The translations under genes were made by a program, and so were the position numbers. Below are positions 33,672 through 42,599 of a stretch of DNA of 63,568 bases, piece after piece. This DNA is from a virus: the IMG/VR virus record IMGVR_UViG_3300021963_006637, positions 1-63,568 of that record; one strand, written 5' to 3'. Below the pieces are notes generated by a model that saw only the letters and a program-made list of their open reading frames with translations, made no database searches and was not told the DNA's origin. Position 1 is the first letter of the stretch. The number at the start of each line of letters is the position of its first letter.

Positions 33672-33932
33672 TTAGAGATTTTCATTGATAACATTTACAT
33701 ACGCCAACTTAGATTGTACACCTAAAAATCTTTCAACTTCTACTCCATTTTTTTCTATTACAACAGTAGGAACTGAGCGAACTCCGTATTGGGATGCTAA
33801 TTCAAAATTTTCATCTACATCGATATCCTCAAATTTAACATTTAAAAATCCGTTCTTTACTTCTTCAAAAACTGGCTTAAGGGCCTTACAAGGGCCACAC
33901 CAACTTGCACTAAACTTTTTTACCGTTATCAT
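33672..33932 (-). CDS. Thioredoxin
   Basis: 86 residues. WCGPC at 11-15 is the redox active site, SVPTVVIEK the cis-Pro loop and FLGVQSK the C-terminal strand end. The short length is typical of phage thioredoxins/NrdC-like reductants. Located 20 bases after nrdA, it probably reduces the ribonucleotide reductase. Confidence 0.9.
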   Translation of the reverse strand: MITVKKFSASWCGPCKALKPVFEEVKNGFLNVKFEDIDVDENFELASQYGVRSVPTVVIEKNGVEVERFLGVQSKLAYVNVINENL

Positions 33933-33952
33933 ATTCTTTTATTTTATTTTTT

Positions 33953-35734
33953 TTAACCTTCACAACTTACACATTCTGGATCCATAGCCTTTGCTGCAAT
34001 ATCACCTCTCAATACCGATTCAGTTCTCATATAGTAAAGAGTTTTAACACCTTGCTTCCATGCTTCTAAGTGAACTTGATTAATCCACTTTGGTTCTGCG
34101 GTTGCGGGGAATGCTAAGTTTAAAGAAACCGCTTGGTCAATATATTGTTGTCTTACACCTGCTTGTCTTACTAAATCTAACTGATTAATTTCCTTAAATG
34201 TTTTGAATACATCTTTAATTGAATAGCATCTACCTTTATGTGATTCTTCTGTCACCTCACTGCATTCAACTAATTTACTATCTAAGAAACACCATTCATC
34301 TAAGAAATCTAAACCTTGTACCGAACCACCATCTGCAAGGATTTGATCCCAAACTTCTTTGTTGTTCTTTCCCATTTTACGAAGAACTTTTTCTAACTCT
34401 GGATTTTTTCTAATGAAAGTTCCCTTTGCAGTTTGTTCGGTAAATACATTTGCTGCCCACGGCTCAATTCCACTGCTAACATTTCCACTTAATTTAGAAT
34501 TTGATACAGTAGGGGCTACTGCTCTTAAGTGTGTGTTTCTGAATCCACTTTCTCTACACCACAATGGTTCTCCATATTCTGCTGCTAAATCTCTACTTGC
34601 TCTTTCAGATTCAATCTTCATTTGAGAGAATATCTTACGAGTTTCAAATTGAGCTTGTAAACCTTCGAATGGTAATCCTTTTTGTTGTAAGTAAGTGTGC
34701 CATCCTAATACACCTAACCCTAATGCTCTACCTCTTTCTGCTGAACGAACTGAATTCTCAAATCCTTTCATATTCTTAGCTCTTTGTAAGAATTCTTCTA
34801 ATACACCATCTAAGAAAATAGTAGATGTATAAACTAAATCAGTATCTTTCCACTCATCGTATTTTGCTAAGTTAAGTGAACTCAAACAACAAACGAATGA
34901 ATGTTGCTCATCGGTATGTAAAACGATTTCAGAACAAATGTTAGTCATATGTACTTTCAATCCGTTCTTCTTATACATTTCAGGATTTGCTTTATTCACA
35001 TTTCCTTTATACATAATATAAGGCTCACCGGTTGCTTTACGCTTCTGAAGTAACTTACCCCATTTTCTACGAGCTTCAGAATCCCCTTCTTCTAATTTTT
35101 TCATAAACTTATCACTAACCACTACACATTGATGTAAGTTCAATGATTGACGATTCACATCACCCTTTGGTTCTCTAATCTCTAAGAAATCATCGAAATC
35201 CTTATGTTCAATTTTAATATTTACCGATGCTGCTCCTCTACGAACACTTCCCTGATTCGTTGCTAGTATTGTAGAATCATATATCTTAGCGAATGGAACA
35301 ATACCATCGGATGTTCCATTGCCGGTGATTTTAGAACCTGCAGGTCGTATCATATTGATTCCAATACCAACGCCACCACCATGCTTTGCTAACAACATTA
35401 ATTCTAAATTCTTAGAACCAATCTCATAGATACTATCACCTACATCGATACCAAAACAAGAGATTGGTAAACCTCTATCAGTTCCAGTATTTGATAATAC
35501 AGGAGTTGCTAAACACAGCCATCCTTTCCAAATATAATCAAAGAATTTAGTTGCTAATTGTGGTTTATCCAATCTCTTAGCAACTGCCGTAGCAACTCTC
35601 CAATATGCATCCTTTGGTTTTTCACCTGGCTGCAAATAAGTTTTAGATATAGTTTTTACATATATCTCATTGTTTCCCCAAGATGGAAAATCTACATCCA
35701 CCTCCCAGCCGAAATCTTCGCCGTAGTTCTTCAT
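33953..35734 (-). CDS. nrdA: Class I ribonucleotide reductase large subunit
   Basis: 593 residues. PVLSNTG..GLPISCFG holds the first active-site Cys. TNICSEIVL is the N-x-C-x-E catalytic motif with the thiyl-radical Cys, and PTVSNSKLSG a later barrel strand; the protein ends in a CVSC redox pair. There is no N-terminal ATP-cone, so overall-activity control by dATP is probably missing. The length is short for cellular NrdA (~760). It makes dNDPs with NrdB (next gene) and thioredoxin. Confidence 0.9.
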   Translation of the reverse strand: MKNYGEDFGWEVDVDFPSWGNNEIYVKTISKTYLQPGEKPKDAYWRVATAVAKRLDKPQLATKFFDYIWKGWLCLATPVLSNTGTDRGLPISCFGIDVGDSIYEIGSKNLELMLLAKHGGGVGIGINMIRPAGSKITGNGTSDGIVPFAKIYDSTILATNQGSVRRGAASVNIKIEHKDFDDFLEIREPKGDVNRQSLNLHQCVVVSDKFMKKLEEGDSEARRKWGKLLQKRKATGEPYIMYKGNVNKANPEMYKKNGLKVHMTNICSEIVLHTDEQHSFVCCLSSLNLAKYDEWKDTDLVYTSTIFLDGVLEEFLQRAKNMKGFENSVRSAERGRALGLGVLGWHTYLQQKGLPFEGLQAQFETRKIFSQMKIESERASRDLAAEYGEPLWCRESGFRNTHLRAVAPTVSNSKLSGNVSSGIEPWAANVFTEQTAKGTFIRKNPELEKVLRKMGKNNKEVWDQILADGGSVQGLDFLDEWCFLDSKLVECSEVTEESHKGRCYSIKDVFKTFKEINQLDLVRQAGVRQQYIDQAVSLNLAFPATAEPKWINQVHLEAWKQGVKTLYYMRTESVLRGDIAAKAMDPECVSCEG

Positions 35735-35755
35735 AATTCTATAAATTCTTTGTTA

Positions 35756-36769
35756 TTAAAATATATCATCCCAATTTTCACCTTCACCCGCCTTACTATA
35801 ATCAGTAGGTCTAATTGCGAAGAAATCGGTATGAGTTACACCCCCCGTTAAGTGGTAAAACCAATCTAACTGAGATGCTTTTTTATCATTATATTCAAAA
35901 TAATCATCACCACCTGGAATTGGATTATATCCTAATTCAACTAATTTTTCATTAACTCTTTTTGTGATAAATTCTTTTAAATCATTTTTCTTAAGATTTT
36001 CCAAATCTCCCATTTCAAAAATCTTATCAATGAACTTATGTTCTAATTCGATAATAATTTTAGCTGCTTTGTAAATATCTTCTTTTGCTTCCTCTAACAA
36101 TTCAGGAAACTCTTCACACATATGCCTGAATAATTGGCATCCCATTTTTGAGTGTAGGGATTCATCTCTTACACTCCACTTCATTTGCTGTCCGATTCCT
36201 TTTAGGAGATTTCTCATTTGGAAAGAATATAGAACTGCAAATGATGAATAAAGTGCTACACCTTCTGCAAATGCAGAGAAGATTGCCAAACTTTTACCAA
36301 CCTCAATTCTAGCTTTTGGATTGATATCTAAATCCTTTGGAGTCCAATCAGCAGTTGTATTAGTTAATAACTCAAATCTCTCTTTCATTGCTTCATCGTG
36401 TAAGAATCCTTCAAAGTCATCTAATCCCAATGTTTCATTTAGATATGAGTATGCAATTGAGTGAATAGTTTCCTGTGAACCAAATGCCATTGCCATCTGT
36501 CTAATCTCATGCTTTGGAAACCATTTAGTAACCATACCTGTCCAATAGTCAGAAACTGCACATTCTGTTTGAGCGAAACCTAAAAGGATATTACCAACTA
36601 AATGTTTTTCTTCTTTTGTTAAATTTTCATTCCAATCTTTGACATCCATCTGCATAGGTATCTCAGTATGTAACCAAAATGCCTGCATCTGTTTTAACCA
36701 ACCTTCAGTATAATATTCTGGATATTCAAATGGCTTAAATGGTATCCTTTCGGTAAATAATTTGCTCAT
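35756..36769 (-). CDS. nrdB: Class I ribonucleotide reductase small subunit
   Basis: 337 residues, ferritin-like. Metal ligands by alignment with E. coli NrdB: Glu69 (where E. coli has Asp84), Glu100 and His103 in QETIHSIAY, a Glu in FAEGVALY, and Glu/His in VRDESLH. Tyr107 sits at the radical tyrosine position (E. coli Tyr122). A Glu at the Asp84 position is characteristic of Mn/Fe subclass Ic enzymes, but those lack the Tyr. A 96-base gap separates it from the methyltransferase gene upstream. Confidence 0.9.
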   Translation of the reverse strand: MSKLFTERIPFKPFEYPEYYTEGWLKQMQAFWLHTEIPMQMDVKDWNENLTKEEKHLVGNILLGFAQTECAVSDYWTGMVTKWFPKHEIRQMAMAFGSQETIHSIAYSYLNETLGLDDFEGFLHDEAMKERFELLTNTTADWTPKDLDINPKARIEVGKSLAIFSAFAEGVALYSSFAVLYSFQMRNLLKGIGQQMKWSVRDESLHSKMGCQLFRHMCEEFPELLEEAKEDIYKAAKIIIELEHKFIDKIFEMGDLENLKKNDLKEFITKRVNEKLVELGYNPIPGGDDYFEYNDKKASQLDWFYHLTGGVTHTDFFAIRPTDYSKAGEGENWDDIF

Positions 36770-36821
36770 CTTTAAAACTTATTTTTGTATTATAGGTAAG
36801 AATAAATAGGATATATACCGT

Positions 36822-36852
36822 AAAAAATTTTAGGTTCTTTAGAAAATTTTTT
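36822..36852 (-). other. A/T stem-loop in the 96-base gap before nrdB
   Basis: A perfect 10-bp inverted repeat of only A and T (AAAAAATTTT / AAAATTTTTT) with an 11-base loop. It follows the methyltransferase stop codon and is followed on the minus strand by a T-run and the nrdB leader. It may be a weak terminator. No early-type promoter is visible in the gap. Confidence 0.3.
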
Positions 36853-36865
36853 CATCAATTTTTCT

Positions 36866-37924
36866 TTAGTTTTTTTTCTTAAAAATGAAGATTGGCTCAT
36901 ACTTTATACCCTTACCGGCTATACTGGAAAGAGCTAATTTAATTGTTTTTTCCAATTCAAACCCAACTTCACCCGCTACCCTAATCGTTTCACTTTCTAT
37001 ATCTTTATGTTTAGGAGTATTTGCAATATTTAATAACATTTTACCCCCATTTTTTAATCCGATATGACAATTTGCCATAGTTTGTTTTAAGAATCCTTCA
37101 ACCCATAAATGAGGAGTTGGAAACTTTTTATATGATTGAGTATCCTCTTCACTATACTTTTCGGTATCAAAATATGGAGGTGAGGTAAAACACAAATCTA
37201 ATGATTCTTTTTCTGGCACAAATACTTCCGAACCCATTTGGTGAAGTATAACACTTTTACCATAGAAATTTAAGTCTTTATTTAATTTACATAATCCTTC
37301 ATATGTTTTACCACTCGGATCAGTTCCTATATATGTTTTACAGTTACTCGTCAAAAATCCAATCAATCTCCCTCCCCACCCACAACTCATATCCCATATA
37401 GTTTCTCCGCCATATGTATTGTAAATCCATTTGGCAGCAGATGGTCTGAAATTACTTACCGTCTGATTACCTCCGTATATTTTAAAATTTTGTCTTAAAC
37501 GATTTAGAGTAAATTTACCATCACTATGTTTAAGATGCCAATTCCAAGTTTTTCGAATAATCTCCTTTAACTTATTATCATCATTCCAATAATCAATTGG
37601 TCTCATTTTACTATTACCACATTGAACATCTACCCAATGAGGAAAGTAACTCCATGCCAAACCTAAACAATGCATAGTTTGATCAATATAATCATCTTTG
37701 AATATAGTTGATTCATCGAATTCAGTTAATGATTTCATATCACTAACCTTATCATCGATTGTAGAATGGTAATGTGGAAAGCCTTTTTTTCGGTGATACT
37801 TAAAAATTACATCTAAAGCGTATGGAACATCTTCTACCTCTTTTATATTTTGTGTAACTCTTTCGTATTCTAATTCTAACTCATCCCATTCTATAAACTT
37901 TGCAAAAGTATTATAGTTTATCAT
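36866..37924 (-). CDS. SPPY-type DNA methyltransferase (third paralogue)
   Basis: 352 residues. IWDMSCGWGGRLIGF is SAM motif I and TSPPYFDTEKYSEEDTQSY motif IV, the same signature as the tandem pair at 24.6-27.0 kb. It also shares the FRPSAAKWIYNTY segment before motif I. The N-terminal half differs and carries its own helical domain, probably target recognition. It is therefore a third, more distant member of the family. Target unknown; self-protection from host restriction is the likely role. Confidence 0.7.
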   Translation of the reverse strand: MINYNTFAKFIEWDELELEYERVTQNIKEVEDVPYALDVIFKYHRKKGFPHYHSTIDDKVSDMKSLTEFDESTIFKDDYIDQTMHCLGLAWSYFPHWVDVQCGNSKMRPIDYWNDDNKLKEIIRKTWNWHLKHSDGKFTLNRLRQNFKIYGGNQTVSNFRPSAAKWIYNTYGGETIWDMSCGWGGRLIGFLTSNCKTYIGTDPSGKTYEGLCKLNKDLNFYGKSVILHQMGSEVFVPEKESLDLCFTSPPYFDTEKYSEEDTQSYKKFPTPHLWVEGFLKQTMANCHIGLKNGGKMLLNIANTPKHKDIESETIRVAGEVGFELEKTIKLALSSIAGKGIKYEPIFIFKKKN

Positions 37925-37945
37925 TTACTCAACCTAATAATAATT

Positions 37946-38671
37946 TCATACAAAAAACTTATATTTATCTAACCTATTTTTAATCAACTCAAAATACTCA
38001 GCATTCTTTTCAATAAGGATACATTCTCTATTCGTATTTATACAAACATCACCAAGTGTTCCACTACCTGCAAAATTATCCAATATCACATCTCCCTCAT
38101 TAGATAACATCAAAACTAATCTTTCAATGAGTTTGTAGGGTTTTTGTGTTGGATGATTTAGTTTTTCTTTACTATTATGTGGTAAAGCTGATATATCATC
38201 CCAAACATCACTTAAAGTTATACCCTCTTTTAATATACCCTCTGTGTATTCTTTTCGAGTTGTATTTGGTTTTATCTTTATAGTATTAAATGTACCCCTC
38301 TCACCATTTGTATAATAACATATAGGTTCATATCCACTTGATAACGCATTTCCTCTTGATGAATTGAATGCACGTTTTCTACTCCAAATTATAATTCGTT
38401 TTTCGGTAAAATACTTATCCAAAATAGTAGAAATGTGTCTGTTGTATTGTCTACCTGTAAAGATTACAACATTTCCACCTTCTTTAACAATTCTTTTATA
38501 TTCAATTATAATTGTTTCAGCCCAATCCAAATACTCATCTAAAGTATTCCATTGGTTATCCCAATCTTCTTTAACAACACCATAGAAGGGCCAATCAGTT
38601 ATGATGTGGTCAATACTATTATCATCGAATTCTTTAAGTTTATCCAAACAATCACCTAATAGTAATTTCAT
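37946..38671 (-). CDS. N6/N4 DNA methyltransferase with altered DPPY motif
   Basis: 241 residues. KLLLGDCLDKLKEFDD is motif I-like for the beta group, TDWPFYGVVKEDWD stands where T-D-P-P-Y-G is expected, and NHPTQKPYKLIERLV plus ILDNFAGSGTLGDVC are motif X/I. The catalytic D-P-P-Y is replaced by D-W-P-F; Asp and the second Pro remain. The enzyme may be active with changed geometry, or inactive. It lies between the third SPPY methyltransferase and the helicase. Confidence 0.7.
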   Translation of the reverse strand: MKLLLGDCLDKLKEFDDNSIDHIITDWPFYGVVKEDWDNQWNTLDEYLDWAETIIIEYKRIVKEGGNVVIFTGRQYNRHISTILDKYFTEKRIIIWSRKRAFNSSRGNALSSGYEPICYYTNGERGTFNTIKIKPNTTRKEYTEGILKEGITLSDVWDDISALPHNSKEKLNHPTQKPYKLIERLVLMLSNEGDVILDNFAGSGTLGDVCINTNRECILIEKNAEYFELIKNRLDKYKFFV

Positions 38672-38674
38672 AAC

Positions 38675-40036
38675 TTATCCCATATTATCAACATACTTTT
38701 TATGAAGTAGTTGTTTTTGTAGAAGTTCCCCATTTTTTGCTTCCTTACTTGCAATAATTCCATTAGCGGAATTATTAGCATATACTTCTATAATTCCTTT
38801 GTTAGTATTCATCTTAGCAGGAAAAGTCATACCATCTTGCCCAAATCTATTTTTCATAATATGGAATCTAGCGGTATCATTTAGTTTATCAGTATCCTTT
38901 CTACTTACTGAAATAATTAAATCTGCATTCATAACTTTAGCATATGAATCCGCAATTTTATCTGCCTGAATTACTTCTGAATCAATTGCACTTCTATTTG
39001 TCTGTGATGCAGTCCAAATTGGTATTTGATATTCACCACTCAATGCTCTTAAATCAATGTAAATACCACCTTGCTCTGCATAATCAGAATTATTCTTTGA
39101 ATTAGTTGATACCAATAAATCTGCATAATCTATGATAATCAAATCAGGTTGAAATTTAGTTTGTCTGACCATATCAACGTGAGCGGCAATAGTGTTTGCT
39201 GTAATTCCTTTTGGCGGGTAATATTTGATCATCAATCCACCTCTTAATTTATCAACCTTCTCTTTAATCTCATCCTTATGGTCTTTTAAATCAGCTGAAG
39301 GAATTGATGTAAATATAGTATCATATCTCTGCCCAACATAATTTTGAGTAAGTTCTAATGTATAGTGTAATACATTTTTACCCTGCCTAACTGCTTCCGC
39401 ACCGATGTGAGATAACACCCAAGTTTTACCAACTCCCGATGGTGCTACAATTACACCCAATTCTCCTGGCCCTAAACCTCCATCGGTAAGTTCATCGATT
39501 ACATCCCAATTAGTAGCAACAGTTCTTCGATTTACTTCTTCAAAACGAACTTCAATTTCTTCCTTATAATCTAATCCCAAATCAGCAGTTTGCCCAACCT
39601 TAACTGCATCTCTAACCATCTTTTCAATCTTTTCAAATTGACCGGTTTTTAATAATTCTACTGAATTAAGGATTACATTTTTAAAATTTTGATTTTTACA
39701 AAATGTAACAAACTCACTCTTAACCCATTCTTTATCCGAATGTTGTGTATTCTGATATACTGCCTTTAATTGCTGTAATACATTTTGCTGTAATGTATTA
39801 TCGGATATTTTTTGAACTTCAGTTTTAAAATAATCGGTAGTTGGATTATTTTTATATGTGTGGAAATACTTTCTAGTCAAATCCACAATCCATTTGTTGG
39901 TATCTGATTCAAAATATTTTGTTTCTAATATATCAGAAACTTGTTCCAAAAAACTTCTGTCAGTAACCAAATTAGCTACAACTTTCGTTTGGTAGCTCTG
40001 ACCATATTTGGATAGATTATCAATAGTTTCACTCAT
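38675..40036 (-). CDS. 41: Replicative DNA helicase, DnaB-like (T4 gp41-like)
   Basis: 453 residues. VAPSGVGKTWVLSHIG is the Walker A, LIIIDYADLL the Walker B, and TASQTNRSAID holds the sensor/arginine region. The N-terminal ~150 residues are the helical primase-interaction domain. It unwinds the lagging strand ahead of the polymerase. Its ATG lies only 4 bases after a TATATTTG element, so the transcript may be leaderless. Confidence 0.88.
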   Translation of the reverse strand: MSETIDNLSKYGQSYQTKVVANLVTDRSFLEQVSDILETKYFESDTNKWIVDLTRKYFHTYKNNPTTDYFKTEVQKISDNTLQQNVLQQLKAVYQNTQHSDKEWVKSEFVTFCKNQNFKNVILNSVELLKTGQFEKIEKMVRDAVKVGQTADLGLDYKEEIEVRFEEVNRRTVATNWDVIDELTDGGLGPGELGVIVAPSGVGKTWVLSHIGAEAVRQGKNVLHYTLELTQNYVGQRYDTIFTSIPSADLKDHKDEIKEKVDKLRGGLMIKYYPPKGITANTIAAHVDMVRQTKFQPDLIIIDYADLLVSTNSKNNSDYAEQGGIYIDLRALSGEYQIPIWTASQTNRSAIDSEVIQADKIADSYAKVMNADLIISVSRKDTDKLNDTARFHIMKNRFGQDGMTFPAKMNTNKGIIEVYANNSANGIIASKEAKNGELLQKQLLHKKYVDNMG

Positions 40037-40040
40037 GCTT

Positions 40041-40072
40041 CAAATATAAAAGTTAATTTTATAATTTCCAAA
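40041..40072 (-). promoter_or_regulatory. Early-type promoter before the helicase gene (leaderless candidate)
   Basis: Minus strand: TTTG, 20-base spacer, TATATTTG, then AAGC and the helicase ATG. With the usual +1 about 6-7 bases after the -7 element, transcription would start at or next to the start codon. Confidence 0.6.
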
Positions 40073-40085
40073 TTTTTTAAATATT

Positions 40086-40853
40086 TTATTTGATAATGTA
40101 TTCAAACAACAAGTCGGAATGGATTATATGAGCTTTTTCACTTTGGTGATAATCTCTTATCATACCCTTAGTTTCCTCAAAAATTGTCACATCAATTGAG
40201 TAAGATTTTAAGAATGAATTATATGAAAAATTATTTTTTATAAAATCGTTAAACTTAAAAAATATCCAATTTTCTTTTCCATCGAAATTATTATCAAAAA
40301 TTGTTTTATTAATTTCGGATACCCACGACCAAAAATAAATCTTAAATCCTACTTTTTTACTCAATTCTAAAATAGGAATCATCCTAATCATAAACTCTTC
40401 AATATAATACTCAACTCTGTCTCCTCTTAGAGCACATATCTTATATAATTCTTTTGTTTTTATAAATCTATTAATATATAAATCATTTTGAATGATGTTG
40501 GGCAATATAGAATTCACCATACCATCTTTTAATATAGATGGAATTTTAAAACGAGATGTATCGGTTAATCCAACAAATACTATATCTCCTTTTTGAAATT
40601 GATTAGAAAAATATGAAACACTATTTAAGCAATCATCGTTGGTGTTCCCACTTTGTATATAGGATTTTGCAATAGATTTAGTAGCTGAATAATTTTTATA
40701 TTCTAAATTTAATTTTTCAGATAAAATCTCAGCCCATATTTTGTGATAATCTTTTTTTAAAAAAACTTTTGAATAAATTATCCTTTCAGTATCCTTTGGT
40801 AAATCTTTATTATCTTCACTAAAACTATCACCAAATACCCATAAACAATTCAT
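40086..40853 (-). CDS. SGNH/GDSL-like hydrolase family protein (copy 5)
   Basis: The ATG at 40853 overlaps the stop of the RNase H gene (TAATG), which decides the start; 255 residues beginning MNCLWVFGDSFSED. GDSF is the nucleophile block, ATKSIAKSY block II-like, VGLTDTSRFKI the T...R signature and DYHQSEKAH the Asp-His block. It lies between helicase and RNase H genes, far from the glycan island, yet is clearly a relative of the other copies. Confidence 0.7.
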   Translation of the reverse strand: MNCLWVFGDSFSEDNKDLPKDTERIIYSKVFLKKDYHKIWAEILSEKLNLEYKNYSATKSIAKSYIQSGNTNDDCLNSVSYFSNQFQKGDIVFVGLTDTSRFKIPSILKDGMVNSILPNIIQNDLYINRFIKTKELYKICALRGDRVEYYIEEFMIRMIPILELSKKVGFKIYFWSWVSEINKTIFDNNFDGKENWIFFKFNDFIKNNFSYNSFLKSYSIDVTIFEETKGMIRDYHQSEKAHIIHSDLLFEYIIK

Positions 40854-41887
40854 TATTTTAAAATTAAATTTCCAAATGAACTCCGTAACCAATCATTTAC
40901 ATCCGTCCAATTTTGTAATATTTTATATTTCATACCAAACCCTATGAATTTCATTTTATCCAAAGGTTCATTTTCTTCTCTGAATTTATCAACTATTTTT
41001 AATTTAGTTGTTCCACTTATATCAGGATTATCTAATTGCATTAAATCAAAATTTCTTTCAATAATGTTCTTACTATCTAATATAGTTTGAAATACTTTGT
41101 ATTTATCTTTTTCGGATTCAGCCGCTTGCATTAAATCATCTATTGATACTCTTCTATCTCCTTCAAATAAAGGTAATCTCTTCTGTAAAGTTTTTAATCC
41201 ACATCCTTTTACTCCATCAATATTATCAGATTTATCACCATCTAATACTCTATACCAAATAAAGTTTTCAGGATGAATTCCATATAATTCTATCAATCTT
41301 TCTTTTGTAATCTTTTCTTTTTTAAGAGGATTCCAAACATTTACATTGTCTGATACTAATTGCAAAAAATCTTTATCAGATGAAAGTATTAAAGCATTCT
41401 CATCTTCAGTTACTACTTGCTTTGATAAATAACCAATAACATCATCTGCTTCAATGTTATCATATACCATAGTGGTAACTGGCAAAATACTTAATATATT
41501 ACCTAACCAACTTATTTGCCTCTTCAAACTAATTTGCTCATCTTCTTCCGTCATCATATCATCATACTGACGGTTTACTCTGAATTTAACTTTTCTATCC
41601 GCTTTATAATTTGAAAAAGTTTGTCTTCTTTTTTGAGAACCACCTTTTCCATCAAACACTACAACTACCCTAGATGGATTTTCATTTCTAATAACCATCC
41701 CCAGAGATTTAAGAAACCCAACTACCCCACCAACATGCTCACCATCTTCGTTCATCGTAGGATTTGTGCTCCAACATCTAAAAAAAGTATTGAGTCCATC
41801 TACAAAAAGAACTTTCGAATTTCGAACTCTATGTGTATTATGCTCCTTATCAATTTCCTTAAGTAAACTTTTATATTTTTGGTTCAT
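40853..41887 (-). CDS. rnh: 5'-3' exonuclease / RNase H (FEN family, T4 Rnh-like)
   Basis: 344 residues. LFVDGLNTFFRCW, VVVFDGKGGSQKRRQ, NIEADDVIGYLS and LILSSDKDFLQLV supply the acidic metal-binding residues of the FEN/5'-nuclease fold. DGDKSDNIDGVKGCGLKT is the helix-hairpin-helix DNA-binding loop. It removes RNA primers from Okazaki fragments. It overlaps the SGNH genes on both sides by a few bases. Confidence 0.85.
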   Translation of the reverse strand: MNQKYKSLLKEIDKEHNTHRVRNSKVLFVDGLNTFFRCWSTNPTMNEDGEHVGGVVGFLKSLGMVIRNENPSRVVVVFDGKGGSQKRRQTFSNYKADRKVKFRVNRQYDDMMTEEDEQISLKRQISWLGNILSILPVTTMVYDNIEADDVIGYLSKQVVTEDENALILSSDKDFLQLVSDNVNVWNPLKKEKITKERLIELYGIHPENFIWYRVLDGDKSDNIDGVKGCGLKTLQKRLPLFEGDRRVSIDDLMQAAESEKDKYKVFQTILDSKNIIERNFDLMQLDNPDISGTTKLKIVDKFREENEPLDKMKFIGFGMKYKILQNWTDVNDWLRSSFGNLILK

Positions 41888-42599
41888 TGAAATTTTCTTT
41901 AATTTCTTTCGAATATTTTTCTATTGTTTCTAAACTAAAATGATGATATTCATATTCACCTTCTTCTTTATAATTTACAGAGGATGTTAAATAATGTTTA
42001 TCACTAAATTTTATAATTCTATTATCAAGATTCAAATCAGTAATTAAATTTAAAATTGAAATAGCAGAAGATGAATTATATCTAAAGTGAGTGTCTTCTA
42101 ATAAAATGATTCTTAAATCAACTCCAATATTTTCTAAAAATGAGTAAATGTATTTTAAATAAATTAAAAATTTAAAATAATAATCTACTTGATTGATTTC
42201 AAAACTTTCTATAAATTTAGATAATTTCTCTGTTTCAAATTCATCTAAATCTCTTTTTCTACTATGATAAAATTGAGGGTGAATGAAAAAATTATTTCCA
42301 GTAAGAAATAATTCCTTTTCCCTTTGATTGAGTTCTCTATTGGATTGTCTATCGATATATGAAGTTCTATCTAAAAGAGATAATTGAAAAATAATAACAT
42401 CTCCTTTTTTATACTCGGATAAAAACTTTAATAAATTACCAAATACTTCAAATGAACTCAGTCCAGATATTGCCTTATTTTCCTCAGTTAAATTTAGATG
42501 ACTTGCAACTTCGCTATAAATTGAGAGGCGGACTCCTTGAGCCAGCCTCTCACTATTATATGTTGAATATGAGTCACCAAATATCCATAGTTTATTCAT
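41871..42599 (-). CDS. SGNH/GDSL-like hydrolase family protein (copy 6)
   Basis: 242 residues. WIFGDSYSTYNS is the nucleophile block and very similar to copy 5 (W-V/I-FGDS). AISGLSSFEVFG resembles block II, FQLSLLDRTSYI carries the T/S...R signature, and EYHHFSLETI would hold the C-terminal His, though the Asp two or three residues before it is not clear. It is interleaved with rnh and uvsX by overlapping stop/start codons. Confidence 0.65.
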   Translation of the reverse strand: MNKLWIFGDSYSTYNSERLAQGVRLSIYSEVASHLNLTEENKAISGLSSFEVFGNLLKFLSEYKKGDVIIFQLSLLDRTSYIDRQSNRELNQREKELFLTGNNFFIHPQFYHSRKRDLDEFETEKLSKFIESFEINQVDYYFKFLIYLKYIYSFLENIGVDLRIILLEDTHFRYNSSSAISILNLITDLNLDNRIIKFSDKHYLTSSVNYKEEGEYEYHHFSLETIEKYSKEIKENFNEPKI

